Shown: piece after piece, positions 48,300 to 60,266 of the stretch
How the letters are laid out: the number at the start of each line of letters is the position of its first letter
How positions within the stretch are numbered: position 1 is the first letter of the stretch
Assembly (NCBI GenBank): GCA_018894105.1
Contig: CM032123.1
Coordinates: forward strand, 3,969,001 to 4,033,000
Length of the DNA stretch: 64,000 bases
Source of the DNA: Jacaranda mimosifolia
Lineage: Eukaryota; Streptophyta; Magnoliopsida; Lamiales; Bignoniaceae
Direction of reading: 5' to 3'
The notes under the pieces: model-generated
Seen by the model: the letters and a program-made list of their open reading frames with translations, nothing else
The model's database searches: none
Told to the model about the DNA's origin: nothing
Translations under genes and position numbers: made by a program

Positions 48300-50830
48300 G
48301 AGGCATGGTAACTACATATTGAAAAGAACAAAATGAATAAAAATTTCAGCTGGAGCCAGCGCCCTCCTCACATCCTCCCGAGCAGCCTCCTCACCAGCAT
48401 CCCGAGCACCCCCTTCATCGACTATCGAGGGCTCGAGCATAATAGCAGAAATAGGCATAACAGCGATTGTCGGTTCGGAAGGACCAGTGACATTGAGCAG
48501 GAATCGTCTATTGGGAGTAGAAAAATATGCTGCGACGTTGGCCTCTCCCTCCTTAACCTCGAAGGCAAAGTCATCTACGAATTTGAACTCCTGGGCGACA
48601 ACCTTCAATGTTTGAGCAACCTTCGCTTGCCTCCTCTACTCAACTATCAGCGAGTCTAGGAGATGAGCCTCTTCCACCATGGTGGCCTCGACACTTGATC
48701 CTTTGACCCCATCCCTGGCCTCTGGGTAAGGCTGTAGCTACTCATCGAGCAAATGACTAATGCAGCTCCTATCTTCTAGTCAAAAACAGTAGCCCAAAAG
48801 TTGTAGTTGTTTAATGGCTTTCTCGAAGGAGCTCCAGGCGTCATCGAGGGCAAACACCACGCTCACATCATGGAATGCAAGCTCAACATAAACTATTACA
48901 TCACATCCCAGCGCACAATGGCAATAGGTGATCAAACTAGGCCCGCGCCTTGTCCAGAGCTGCATTCCGACCTGCAGATCGACCAGAGTTTCAAGCGACC
49001 TGCCTATCCAATTGCAGCTTCTTCACCAGTCTGTCCATCTTTGTCCTCTCTTGGACAGCTAGGATCACTTGCTCATCCTTCTACTCGAGGTCCTTCGTTA
49101 GCTGCCCAACCTGTCTCTCCAGCTTGTCGACTCTCATCTACGAAGACTCGAGCTGAGCCTTCAGAGTTTCGATGTCCCCACCAGCCTCCAGCTACTCCCA
49201 ATTGGCTAAGGCCAGCTCCAACCTCAGATAAAAATTGTACCCCAGTTGGCCGACCTGAAAGATAATACTATTAGATACTCAATGAGCGTGTAATGATATA
49301 ATAATAAGCAAGAAAGCCTTACCATGTTGGCATGATAGGCCAACGCCCGAAGAGCGGCATCTTGGCTCAGCCCCATTATCTTCCTTTAGTCAGCCACGAA
49401 CTGACCTGCTAGCAACACCTTTAGAGGGGCAGCTCCTGTCGACCCTGAGGTCTCCATAGAAAGGGAGTTATGCACAGACATGCCCGGTTCAGTCCCGAAC
49501 CGAGGAGAAGGCAGCTTGGGCAGATTGAACAACAAGTCATCCCTGCGCGCCCTAAAGAGATCGTCTTCGGTTAGAGGACTCGACCCTCTTATTTTCCCTT
49601 TCCCCTTGTCGGTAGCAGCTCTCTTCGAGGCAGGTCCTACATGTTCTATCATCGCCCTCTTCCCCCGACCCGCGAGGTTGCTTCCCGCGGTCACGATTGC
49701 TCGACCTGGTGACTGCGTTGGAGAGGGAGTGGGCACCGCGACCTCCAGACGGGAAGCCTCGATCACTACAGCCGCTCATCGAGCTGCAGTACTTTATTGG
49801 TGCTGCTGGTTTCTTTCTACCAGCGCCAAAGCCTCCGCTCTCAACCTATTCATGATTTCTGGGCGATCTGTCGCACAGCAAAATAACAAGAGTCAAAATT
49901 GATTACATTAAGGAAAAAGCAACAAACTACAAGAAACGCAGTCTACCTAGTTGATCATTTGCAGGTAAATTTAACGGAGCTAGCGATAACCCAGCCAACA
50001 CTAAATGCCTCTCCTTGATAAAAATTGAGACCTCCATCTAGCCAAATTCGACCAGGTCTCGAACAAAGGTGTTTGGCCAAGTCGGGGTAAGGTTCCCTGG
50101 CATTTCGACATGCCCCCTCCACCAGCCCCGTGGAATACTGAAACCCCCAGCTACTCTAACAAACAGGTACCCTTTTTTTTCATTCTTGCCCATATAAGAA
50201 AGCAGGGGCTACGAGCAACTTACGGCGTGGTCGAGCAGTTAAGTAATAGAAGCCCGACTCGTCGGCGCTGCCCAACTTGCGAGACATGGGTAGATGAAAA
50301 AGGTTTGAAAAGTTTTCGAAACTGGCGGACTGATTGAATAGATGCATTAAAACAATAAAACTGCAGATGGTGGAAAAATAGTTAGGCAGCAATTGAGTTA
50401 TGCACACTTGAAGGCCCCTAAGCAAGTTAATCAGGGTACCACTTAGGGGAAACCTAAGACCACATTTAAAAGCATCCTCGAAAACAGTTATGCAACCTGC
50501 AGGAGGACGATGCATTCTAACAGTCTCCCTTGGAGTTAGAAGTTCGTATTCAGTGGGAATATGATATAACTGCCTAAGGCATCTTAAGTCAACGGGGTTT
50601 ATGGTGGACACAATCTCACTGTAATGATTTGGCGTAAATAGTTGATCCCGTGAATGAAGAATCTAACTTGGCCCAGCTTCATCCCCCCAGCGGTCACTAC
50701 TCGAGCTGCTGGAATTGGAATCGTCACTCGACGACCCACTGGACTCCCCAAAAGCATACCTAGGCCTATCAGATTGGGTGGCCTTACTATCCTCTCCTCG
50801 ACTACCCTCAGAACTTGATAAACCCAACAT
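48300..50830 (-). pseudogene. Antisense extra ORF of Tat element
   Basis: On the minus strand, an ATG at 50830 opens a serine-rich acidic N-terminus (MLGLSSSEGSRGED) with a stop near 50670. Next comes a ~140-residue block (50611-50180) with LRQLYHIPTEYELL and LRFPLSGTLINLL, resembling the 'putative gypsy-type transposon' domain (PF04195 family) found in plant extra ORFs. Further downstream are a basic/serine-rich stretch (about 49770-49390), a coiled-coil-like stretch (about 49160-48960, broken) and an acidic C-terminus (about 48610-48300). Function unknown. Extra ORFs, some antisense, are a known feature of Tat elements, and this copy is broken. Confidence 0.7.
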
Positions 50831-50985
50831 GATGGCAAAAATCTAAAGGGCATGAAGTATAAATGAAGGAACACTTACTGAATAGAAGAGCTAAATGCAT
50901 AAAATCTTGAATGCAAGGACGTTTGGATAAGCGGTTGACCAAAAGCTAATGCAGTAAAAGTAAAAATGGCTGATTTTACCGTAGA

Positions 50986-50993
50986 TATTTATA
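50986..50993 (-). promoter_or_regulatory. TATA box for the antisense ORF
   Basis: The minus strand reads ctataaatatc here, about 155 bp upstream of the antisense start codon. It suggests an internal antisense promoter distinct from the LTR. Only the position and motif support it. Confidence 0.45.
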
Positions 50994-51191
50994 GGGAAAT
51001 AAACGCAGGAAACCAGGTGCTTGTAATAATGCATGTAACCACCACGCTGCCCTACGTGCGCCATGATGTAATCGCTCAATAAATACACCAAACCCTAGTC
51101 GACTTTTGAAAAACCCTGGTCGATTCTTAAAAATGTCCATCAAGCTACTTCCCAACGCTTCTCGTTGAATCTTCATTCAACCTTGTGATGT

Positions 51192-51198
51192 GGGGGGG
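51192..51198 (+). other. Polypurine tract of Tat element
   Basis: tgtgggggggactca, with seven Gs, lies 5 bp before the right LTR. Confidence 0.75.
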
Positions 51199-51203
51199 AC
51201 TCA

Positions 51204-51877
51204 TGATATAGGGTAGCTCAAGTACCTCAGCCCAAACCAAGATGGCCCAAAGATGCAGCGTCAAGCTCAATCTTGCATCCAAGGACCATAGACGCAATCG
51301 ACCTCTTTCTTGACCCATGCCTCTATTACAAAACGGCGTCTAGTTAACTTCGTCGACTAGAGAGGTTGAGATAGTACAAGGCGCTGCCTCCGCATTAAAT
51401 ACACTGACGGGCGGCATACCTCCGCATTAATGGCACATGCTGCCCCTTCACTGTCTGATGCAGCAAGCACTTTAACAGTGTACTCCTCTATCTTAAAGCC
51501 TAGAAATGAGGCCACCTGGAGTGGCAAAAGAAGAGGAGTTGACTAATTGCCCCTCATACAAGGACAGGGGCCCACTCTACTCATCAGGGGCATCAAAGAC
51601 AAATCTCCAAGTGGAGAAGGTTATAAATACCCCAATTCTAACCTTCTAAAGGTATGCTCTCATATTTACAGAAAGCCTATACTCTATTACTCTGATTATC
51701 TCGTCGACCCATACTAACTTGAACGTTGGAGGGCCTAAGCCGAGGGCTCCTCAGTTAGCCTGACGTTTGCTAGTAATTGCAAAATCCAACCCACTTAATC
51801 AAGCATATCGACCCGAGAGGTTGAATCCTACCTAGTTTCCTAATTGGACCAGTACAAAACGAATCGAACTCTCATCA
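51204..51877 (+). repeat. 3' LTR of Tat element
   Basis: 674 bp. It keeps a TATA box (TATAAATA, about 51623) that is deleted from the 5' LTR. It ends CTCATCA, followed by the TGTGT duplication. Confidence 0.9.
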
Positions 51878-51882
51878 TGTGT

Positions 51883-53375
51883 ATTTAAGAATTGTTGGGG
51901 GCGTGGGGGATGGGGATGAGGAATATTACATTTTCTATGTCCAAATTAAGGGTAATAAATTTTATATTTTAAAAATTGCTGAAAAACAATATTATACAAA
52001 AAGATTTGGGCATATGGTGTTCGATTGAATGTTCATTAGAGAATTTTATAATTAATATAATCAAAATCAAAGGAATTTATTTTTTGAAAATAATGCTATC
52101 ACTATATGTTTTAAATTACAATTTTTTTTTTATCGTGCATCCAAATTTTAAATAGTTAGTTGTTGTGATATGTCGTCTGTGCATATATAACACTTGTTAT
52201 TTTGGCCCAAAATTTTTGAGCATATGAGTAGAATGAATAATATTATAGATAATAAATTTTGAATACATTAGTGAAAGAATGAATTCACAATCTATTCGTA
52301 TGACTAGTTTTAACAAATTATTTTAATATATTGATATAACGACTATTACTATATGAATATTAAATTTCTTTTCTATACAATATAGATTCGATGAAAAATT
52401 GAAATAGTAAAATAAATAATTCCTACCCACTAGTTAAAAAATTGGATTAGATCAGGTAGTCGAACTGGTTGAACCATCAAATGTTATATGAATCAGTCCG
52501 ATTTTGAGTAACAATTGAAAAATAAAGAAAGTCGCCCGATTTTGGGAAAACTGTCTGAATCGGCGGTTAGGCCATGAATGGTTCCTTTTTTACCTTTTAT
52601 TTTCTTTAGTTTTTTGCATAGTTAAATTTTGGCCTAATGTGAACATCTAAAACTAAGATACATCTTAAAAAGGTAAAAAAATTTAAAACATTCAAACAAT
52701 TCTATAAAATAAAAGCCCTAAATCAAATCTAATATTTTAATTTTTAAATCTGGCTAAAAGGTAGAAATTAGGGGCTATTTGGTTTTATTTCTATTTTCAA
52801 TTTTCATTAATTCTAAAGTTTGAAAAGTTAGTTAGTGAAAATAAGTTGAAAATAAGCTTGTAATTTTGGATGAAATGTTGAAAATGTAATAATTATGCTG
52901 ATTTTAATAGGTTGTAGGTGAAGAGAGAGACGTAAATAATTGAATAAAGAGAGAAGATATATGGGTTATTAGAAAAATATATATAATTTATTGAAAAATA
53001 TGTTTTAAAAATGAAAATGAAAAGCATGTTAGGTGAAAATATGTAAAAAGTAATGATTTCTATTTATAGAATTATAGAAAATGAAAAAAATGGCTATGGA
53101 AATGAAACAAAATTGGCGCTAGTCTCTTACCTAATCTATATGTTCTTTCAAGAAATTCTAATTTATGAAGTAGAACAATATAATTTAGTCTCTTTATATT
53201 TTATATTTGGTATTTTATTAATTTTTAAGTAATATATAAAATATACAATATACATTACATATTTATGACGTTACAGTTAAATTGTAATCTAATTATGATT
53301 TGATCAATCGTGAACCAATGAACCGCGAATTAATAAGTTTTCCGATTAAATGAAGGGTCTCATTTTTTGAATACT
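51883..53375. other. AT-rich intergenic sequence
   Basis: No gene is visible. A stretch from about 52767 (ggggctatttggttttattt) to 53118 (aaatgaaacaaaattgg) has weakly inverted ends and could be a MITE, but no target duplication supports it. A phrase such as 'tcgaactggttgaaccatc' at 52462 is typical of a widespread plant repeat. Confidence 0.4.
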
Positions 53376-53383
53376 GATCCTAC

Positions 53384-53669
53384 TAGGGGTGTAAATGAGT
53401 CGAGTCGAGCCGAACCGAGCCCGAGCCTGCTAGGTTTGGGCTCGGCTCGTTTACTGATTCATGAGCTCGGGCTCGGGCTCGGCCGAGCCTAGATAATCGA
53501 GCTCGAGCTCGGCTCGTCAAAATAGGCTCAGGCTCGGCTCGGCTCGATAAGGCTCGATTCGTATAAACTTGGATGAGATTGCTCTAACTCGATAAGGCTC
53601 GATTCATATAAGTTTGGATGAGATCGAGCCCGTTTAGGCTTAAAACAAAATTTAAAATAATAAACTCCA

Positions 53670-53703
<34 letters not shown>

Positions 53704-53904
53704 GTATAAAAAATAAATATAATAAAAAGCTCGTTTAGGCTCGCGAGCCTGTCGAGCCGAATACTATTGAGCTCGGCTCGGCTTGTTTGACTGGCGAGCT
53801 CGAGCTCAACTCGGCTCGGTTCGTTTAAGTTCGAGTCGAATTCGAGCTTTCATCAAGCCGAGCCCGAACCGTTCGCGAATAGTCTCATCTCATTTGTACC
53901 TCTA
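53384..53904. mobile_element. hAT-type MITE with target duplication
   Basis: 521 bp with inverted ends taggggtgtaaatgag and ctcatttgtacctcta, flanked by the duplication gatcctac (53376-53383 and 53905-53912). An 8-bp duplication and TAGGGG ends fit the hAT superfamily. The interior is rich in GCTCGGCTCG-like words in both orientations, with an ATT microsatellite (about 53669-53703). No coding capacity. Confidence 0.85.
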
Positions 53905-54119
53905 GATCCTACTCATCACCACGATGGGTAAAATGGGAATTGAAATATCTATGCGTGCGCAGTCTCGTGTTTGACTGTCTGTGTATCTTTTGATCTGAAA
54001 GCAAAATTCTACACAATAGTCCCTTTCTCAACGTCCCTTTTTTCACACTGTCCCCACCACCAGAACTCATGACTCTCTCTTCAAACACTGTTTCTCACAC
54101 AGTGCACTGCAATTCGCAA

Positions 54120-54614
54120 ATGGATCTCACACTTCTCATCTTATCATTTTCACCACTCATTTTCCTCTCTTACTATTTCCTTCGCAAAACCCTATGGGTC
54201 CCTCTAAAAATCCAAGAGCACTTCGAGAAACAGGGCGTGAGGGGCCCCGGCTACCGCCCGATCTTCGGGAACACAGCCGAGATCCGGCGGTGGTTGATTG
54301 CGGAGGCGGAATCGAGGCCGATCTCCGGCATAACGCATGATATTGTTCACCGGGTTATTCCACATTACCACAACTGGTCAACGCTTTATGGGAAGAGTTT
54401 TCTTTTTTGGTTCGGGCCTAAGCCTAGATTGGCTGTAGCTGAGCTGGATATGATCAAAGAGGCTTTGGTGAATAGTAGTGGGCCATTTCAGAAATTTAAG
54501 TTGAATCCTTCGTCTAAGATATTGTTCGGCGATGGACTTATTGGGCTGGAGGGTGAGAAATGGGCTGTTCATAGGAGGATCGCCAATCAGGCCTTCAATA
54601 TGGAGCGAGTTAAG
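54120..54614 (+). CDS. Cytochrome P450 (CYP72 clan), exon 1
   Basis: An uninterrupted first exon. I chose the ATG at 54120 (MDLTLLILSF) rather than the one at 54069 because the hydrophobic anchor begins there, as in P450 copy 4. Next come the hinge (QGVRGPGYRPIFGN), HDIVHRVIPHYHNW, the WFGPKPRLA stretch, and GLEGEKWAVHRRIANQAFNMERVK, ending at a GT donor at 54615. Similar proteins are CYP721/CYP734/CYP749-like ER mono-oxygenases. Residue changes separate it from copies 1-4. The next exons are not seen: the intron is entered at 55115 by virus sequence, so the gene is broken or its other exons lie outside the window. Confidence 0.85.
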
Positions 54615-55114
54615 GTAAGGTGATCTTTCTATCTCCTGTAATTTCTCTTTTCAATTTTAAATGTTCATAGTCATTTTCATGATCAATGAGTATAAGCCCT
54701 TTCAATGGTGTTTTCTTTATTTATTTATGTAACATGAAAACAATATGGGCTACTCATATGCATTAATTATAGGTCTATTTGATCCAAATCTAGTTCTTTT
54801 GAAGAACTTAAACATTGAACTTCTGTTACCTGAAAAGGAGTGTATAATCGCATGGATAAACTCACGATAAGCTGTCACTTTTGTGATTGAATTTGACTTT
54901 TTCTTGGGAAGTATGGGAAAGAAATTGAAATGGAAAAAGATCATATGCACACAGAAGGTTCCTATTGATCGTGTGCCTATGGGATAAGGATAAACGAACA
55001 GAAAAAGATTGAAGATTTCATAAAGTACAACTACTGATCTTTATAATGTATATATAGAAAATTTTAGACCTTACTAGATGATTAATAAAAAATAGCGCGT
55101 GTTCCTTATAAAGT
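54615..55114 (+). other. Partial intron 1 of P450 copy 5
   Basis: AT-rich, T-rich intron-like sequence starting gtaagg after the exon. It contains no gene and ends at the virus junction (55114/55115). Confidence 0.6.
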
Positions 55115-58100
55115 TCAGGTTAAGGAGTATGTTCAAGCCTCTGCTTTTGATCAACACTTTCTACCAGCTACAGGAAAGGAGCAGATGGTTTCAATTGAGT
55201 TACCCTCTCACTTACCAAGGTTATGGCTTTCTGAAGGATATACCCATATCCATTTTGGAGCCATAAGGTTTGCTCTTACCCTTCATGGACGAAAAGGTTT
55301 ACTTACCACGGCCAGAATTGCTCTATTGGATACCCGGTATTCTGACTACCAGCATGCATGTATTGGCACAGTTCAAACAACGTTGAATTCGGGAACAGTC
55401 CTTGTAACTATGTTTCCTAATTTCAACCTGCCAATATCAGATCCATGCTTACAATCTGCACTAAAGCTCCAAATTCAGATCTGTGGAGCAGTCCCTACGG
55501 CTACAACCTATTCTGCAACCCTTCATTATCAGATGGTGTACAGGATTCAAAATCATTCAATTGATTTTGCGTATCCTCAGGAAACTAATGAAGCCTTGTT
55601 AATTTCTGTGGACACTGATCATATACCCAGTTGTACTTATGTCCCCAGACAATTACCTAAGGAGGAATTGCAGAAGTTGATCCCTGAATCTTGGATCACG
55701 GCCTATGAACAAACTCACCAAGCGTCCAGGGATTCAAAGCCGATCCAGTCTACTGAACCATCCTTTCACAAAAATAAGGACGGAACAGTAGAGATCAAGT
55801 TCCAGAAGCAGAAAGAAAAAATCGAGATACCTAGCTGTTTCAATCCTGCCTATTCTATTGGTCCTGAGATGTCAATCTATGGATTCGATGGATGTGGCAG
55901 TCCTATTTATGCACCACCAGAAGTCCCTGAAGTTCCTAGACAAAGATCATCAAGATTGTCTAGGGATGACCCTTTTGTAGATACGTTGGGACAACCTTCA
56001 GGCAAGTTTGACTACTTGGTCAAATATACTCCACTGTCTCCATCACCATGGCCAACAACACATACTGGATGGGGAGTTCAAGAGGGATATGAAGACAGCG
56101 ATGATGAGGAATACTACAATGATGATGATGATTGTATTCCTTTGTCGCCCCCAGATGATTATTTGGATGAAGATCCAATCCCCAGTCAGATCATGATGTT
56201 TGGTCCTACTTCTTCTTCCTTTCAACAGTTGAATTATCCTTCTAAGGAAATTCAAACTCCAGAGTATAATCACTCTTGGAAGGTTAGGAATCCTACAACA
56301 CGAAGGTCAGATGGATCAACGATGGAAGTTTCAGCTGCTGAAGCAACCCTCAACTGGCAGTCAGAAAATGCAGTAGTCCAAAATCATATGCTGCAGAAAA
56401 TTGTAAAAAGCCAGGAGAGGATTGAAGCAAAGATAGATAACCAACTTTCAGCAACAATTCAAGCCTTGAAGAAGAAAATTGACATGGTGCACAATGAAAT
56501 CATGAGACTTCTCCAAGCCTCACAGCCATTCAGCCATAAAGAACAAGAGATCAGGACACTTAAAACCCAATTAAAGTCTCTTGAAGAACAGTACCAGAGA
56601 GACTCTATTTGGAGCACACCCCAACCTGCAGTGTCTTCTTATCCTGTAGTTTCACAACCACTTCATGGGCTGGATAATTTCAAAAAGATGTTTGGAGACT
56701 CATCTTCATTCTTTTCTCCGGAGGAATATAAAAAGAAAAGCAATCCTCAATCCTCTACAGCATTGAGCATAGCCGAGCCTACACAGTCAAAGCAACCACA
56801 GATCATGATGCAGAATTCCTCTACTTCAAATCCACTCACTGATTATCTCAAGAAGGCTGCTGACCATGAAGACAACAAGCCAAATAGACCATGGCCAGTA
56901 TTTGTAACAGATGATATCAGTGATACAGAGGAACTCTCAGAAGACATCCCGTTACTCTTTATGAATCAACCTCCAGAAGAAAGAACTCCAGATACTTCTC
57001 AAGAGCCAGTTGTTGATGATGAACCAGAGACCAGTCAACAAGGACAACAGAGGAATCCTCCACCGACCTATTCCTATTCTAGCAATTCAGGACATCTGTT
57101 CTCTTTTGATGATATACTTCCTTCTCAGTGGAAGGATAGAATCCATGAAATGATGTCTTGGTGTGTCACAGAACTTCAAAAACCAGGTGCTGATCTTATC
57201 AGTGTTATAAATGGTTTTACTGCTAGAATGACTGGTACCTTGAAAGAATGGTGGTATGCTCTTGGAGAATACAGACAGATCCAGGCCAGAAACTCACCAA
57301 ATATTGAATCTTTTATGAGCACTATTTATATTGAGTTTCTGGGCAGACATGAAAATAATATTGATGTTGCACGGGAGGAGTTCTTCAAAATGAAATGCTG
57401 TTCTTTTGAAAGAAAGGACCTGGAAAAGCATTTCCAACGGATGTCCCAAAAGTTCTATATTCTTGGTGGTATGGACAATCCAAATCTGAAGCAAGCCTAT
57501 ATCAATTCCATTCCTGAGTCCCTTGGTCGTGAAGCTTTAAGACTAATTGAGATGAGAGGACGAACACTGGAAAATGCCTCTCTTGGAGAAATCTACCAAT
57601 TCGTCTTTAAGGCTCTGGAAAAACTGTGCAATAATTGGAAATTCTTTAAGGAATTCCAGGAGACAGGAAGAAAATTTTCAAAGGAATGTGACAGGAAGGA
57701 TCTTCAGATTAAGTGCAAGACAGATAAATGCCAGTGCACAGAAAAGTCTCATAAACATCACAAAAGATTCAAGAAGCCTCGTGACTTTCACCAACAATGG
57801 AGACCCAGGAGGAGAAGGAGATATTTCAGGAGAAAGTTCTCAAAGAAAAAAGGAGACAGGTGCCATATTTGCCATAAGCAAGGTCACTGGGCTAGAAATT
57901 GTCCTCATAAGAAAAGGGACAAGATACTCAAACAGGTGTTCCAGCTAACCCAGTGTGATCTTGAGAATGAGGATCTGGAATCACTCTTTTCTGAGGAGGA
58001 AGAGCCCTCTGAAAAGACGCTGTTTGCCCTGGAAGATGTTTCTGAATCAGACTCTTCTTCTGAGGATGAGATCAATGAAGATCAGCTTCCTATCTTCGGA

Positions 58101-60266
58101 ATTCAGTTCATTGGTCTTGCTCTTGCTGTACCATTTGTGCAGGTACAACTTATTCCTCAGAAATATGACAACCCTATAACCCTGGTTGGTTTGATTGATA
58201 CAGGGGCATCCAAATCTATCCTCAACCCTAGAGTTTTACCTGCCTCTTTCTGGAAAAAATATCATGAAGTCTTTCAGGTTGCTAACAGTGAGAATCTAAC
58301 AATAGAACTGATTAGCAAGCCTGTTAAGATACAATTTTTCCCAGAACTTTCCATAACCCATAAATTCCTTGGTTCCTCTTTGCCCAAACAAGACATTGTG
58401 ATTGGGTTTGATATCATTAAACAGCTTTGGGAGAAGAAAGTAATACCTAAGTCTGAAGGTCTTAGATTTAAGTCTTATTTTCTTCCCTATATCAAACCTC
58501 GTTACAATATGTCTTTCCAAACTGAGTCCATTACTGATATACATACCCTTTTAATTAGAGATTGTTGTGCAGAATCTCACTCTGATTTTATTCATAAATG
58601 CACAAATCCCCTTTGGAAAAATCCAGAGTTTTTTGTACAGCTTCCTTTTAAAAAAGATATAAATATAAACCCTACAAAAGCCAGTCATCCGGGAATGCCT
58701 CCAGAACAACTTGAACTAGCAACCAGAGAATTAGCACAGCTCCGTGATGAAAGTCTTATTGAAGATACCAATTCTCCATGGGCTAGTCAGGCATTCTATG
58801 TAAATAAGAGATCTGAACAGGCGAGGGGAAAAATGAGACTGGTTATTAACTACAAGCCCCTTAACTATTTTCTCGCTGATGAGAAGTTCCCGTTACAGAA
58901 TCGGAATTGCCTATTCTCAAATCTGACCAAAGCCAATGTATTCTCAAAGTTTGACTTAAAAGCAGGGTTTTGGCAGATAGGCATCCATCCAGAAGATCGG
59001 TACAAGACTGCATTCTGCATCCCAAATGCTCATTTCCAGTGGACGGTCATTCCTTTTGGTCTACAAACAGCTCCATCATTATTCCAGAAGGCTATGGTTA
59101 AAATCTTTGAGCCTTTGTTCCCAAATGCGCTGGTTTACATTGATGATATCTTGTTGTTTTCTGAAGATATGCAGACACATTTATTTCTTCTGCATAAATT
59201 TGGGGACTTAGTCAGACAGTACGGAATAATGCTCTCAGAAAAGAAGATGACCATCGCACAGAATGAAATAGAGTTCTTGGGAATGTTTATTAAGGATGGA
59301 CAATATTCCTTACAGCCTCATATTGCCACTGAACTTCTCAAGTTTCCAGATGATTTGGAATCCAAGCAGCACATTCAACAGTTTCTTGGAGTTATCAACT
59401 ATGCTGCTGATTTCATTTCCAGACTAGCATCAATCATCAGACCACTACAGGATATGCTTAAGAAAAATCCTCCACAATGGTCTCATGCTCAGAGGAAAGC
59501 AGTACAAACTATTAAAGCAGTCATTCAAAAGCTTCCTCCATTACAAATTCCTTCAGATGGGAAAAGGATTCTACAGACAGATGCTAGTGATTCATTCTGG
59601 GCTGCAGTTCTTATTGAAGAACAGGAAGGAAAGAGAAAAGTGTGTGGTTTCAAAAGTGGTTCTTTCAAGCTTGCAGAACAACACTACCACTCAACTTACA
59701 AGGAGATTTTGGCGGTAAAGAAAGGTATTGAAAAGTTCCAATTTCATCTTATCGGCCATCATTTCTTTGTAGAAATGGACATGACTGCCTTCCCTAAAAT
59801 GTTAAGTTTCAAGCCTCATACTATTCCTCCTAAACAATTACTCAGATGGGCGGAATGGTTTTCTCAGTATTCTTTCACTGTCAACCATATCAAAGGGAAG
59901 AATAATGTCCTTGCAGATTTACTTTCCAGACCTAAATTCTTTGAAATACCCAGAAAACATATTCCCATCATTTGTATGTTTTCTCCAGCACCACCTTCAA
60001 AAATCCCTACTTTTTATGACTTCCCCCTTGATAGCCTTCCTCCAGAGTTGTTCGACCTAATCAAAACCAAAACTCTTAAGTCCAGAGCTAAGGAGTTCAT
60101 GTTAAAATATCAATCCCTTACTGTCAGAAAGACTGGACTTCACACTTTTGGTGGTTTAGGTTTCCATCCAGACTATCCATTCTTCACCTTGTTCAGCGTA
60201 TCCAATCCTTTTCACCTCATGTTTTCCAAAGAACTCATTTGCATGCTTTGGTACATGCTTGAATAA
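55115..60266 (+). CDS. Pararetrovirus polyprotein (MP-CP-PR-RT-RH), 5'-truncated
   Basis: The frame is open from the virus junction at 55115 to the TAA at 60264-60266; the first in-frame Met is at 55185 (1693 codons from there). The first ~85 residues of the virus protein are missing compared with the copy at 62654. From the Met: movement protein (30K type) residues ~1-200, an acidic stretch (D/E/Y-rich) ~300-330, coiled-coil-like ~395-480, coat region ~600-850, zinc knuckle 893-906 (CCHC type), aspartic protease DTGA at 1005-1008, reverse transcriptase ~1165-1345 with YIDD at 1318-1321, and RNase H with its first Asp at 1466. The enzymes copy the viral RNA into DNA in the cytoplasm. No internal stop is present, but it lacks its N-terminus and lies in host intron DNA, so it is unlikely to be expressed. 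Confidence 0.93.

Larger units (their letters stand above)
41351..51877 (+). mobile_element. Ty3/gypsy retrotransposon of the Tat lineage
   Basis: 10.5 kb with LTRs 41351-42017 and 51204-51877 (TGATATA...CTCATCA) and the 5-bp target duplication TGTGT on both sides (41346-41350 and 51878-51882). The primer site tggcgccgtctatggg is the type seen in Tat/Ogre elements. Gag, protease, reverse transcriptase, RNase H, a second archaeal-type RNase H and integrase follow in order. Between pol and the right LTR lie 3.6 kb with a 68-bp tandem array and an antisense ORF, both typical places for Tat extra sequence. Many stops and marked LTR divergence show age. Confidence 0.93.

Noticed and set aside
48807..49265. 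Plus-strand 152-codon open frame
   Set aside because: It lies opposite the antisense Tat ORF and has no family features; it is a shadow frame.
54069..54119. Upstream ATG of P450 copy 5 as the start codon
   Set aside because: It would add 17 polar residues before the membrane anchor; the ATG at 54120 fits the family and copy 4.
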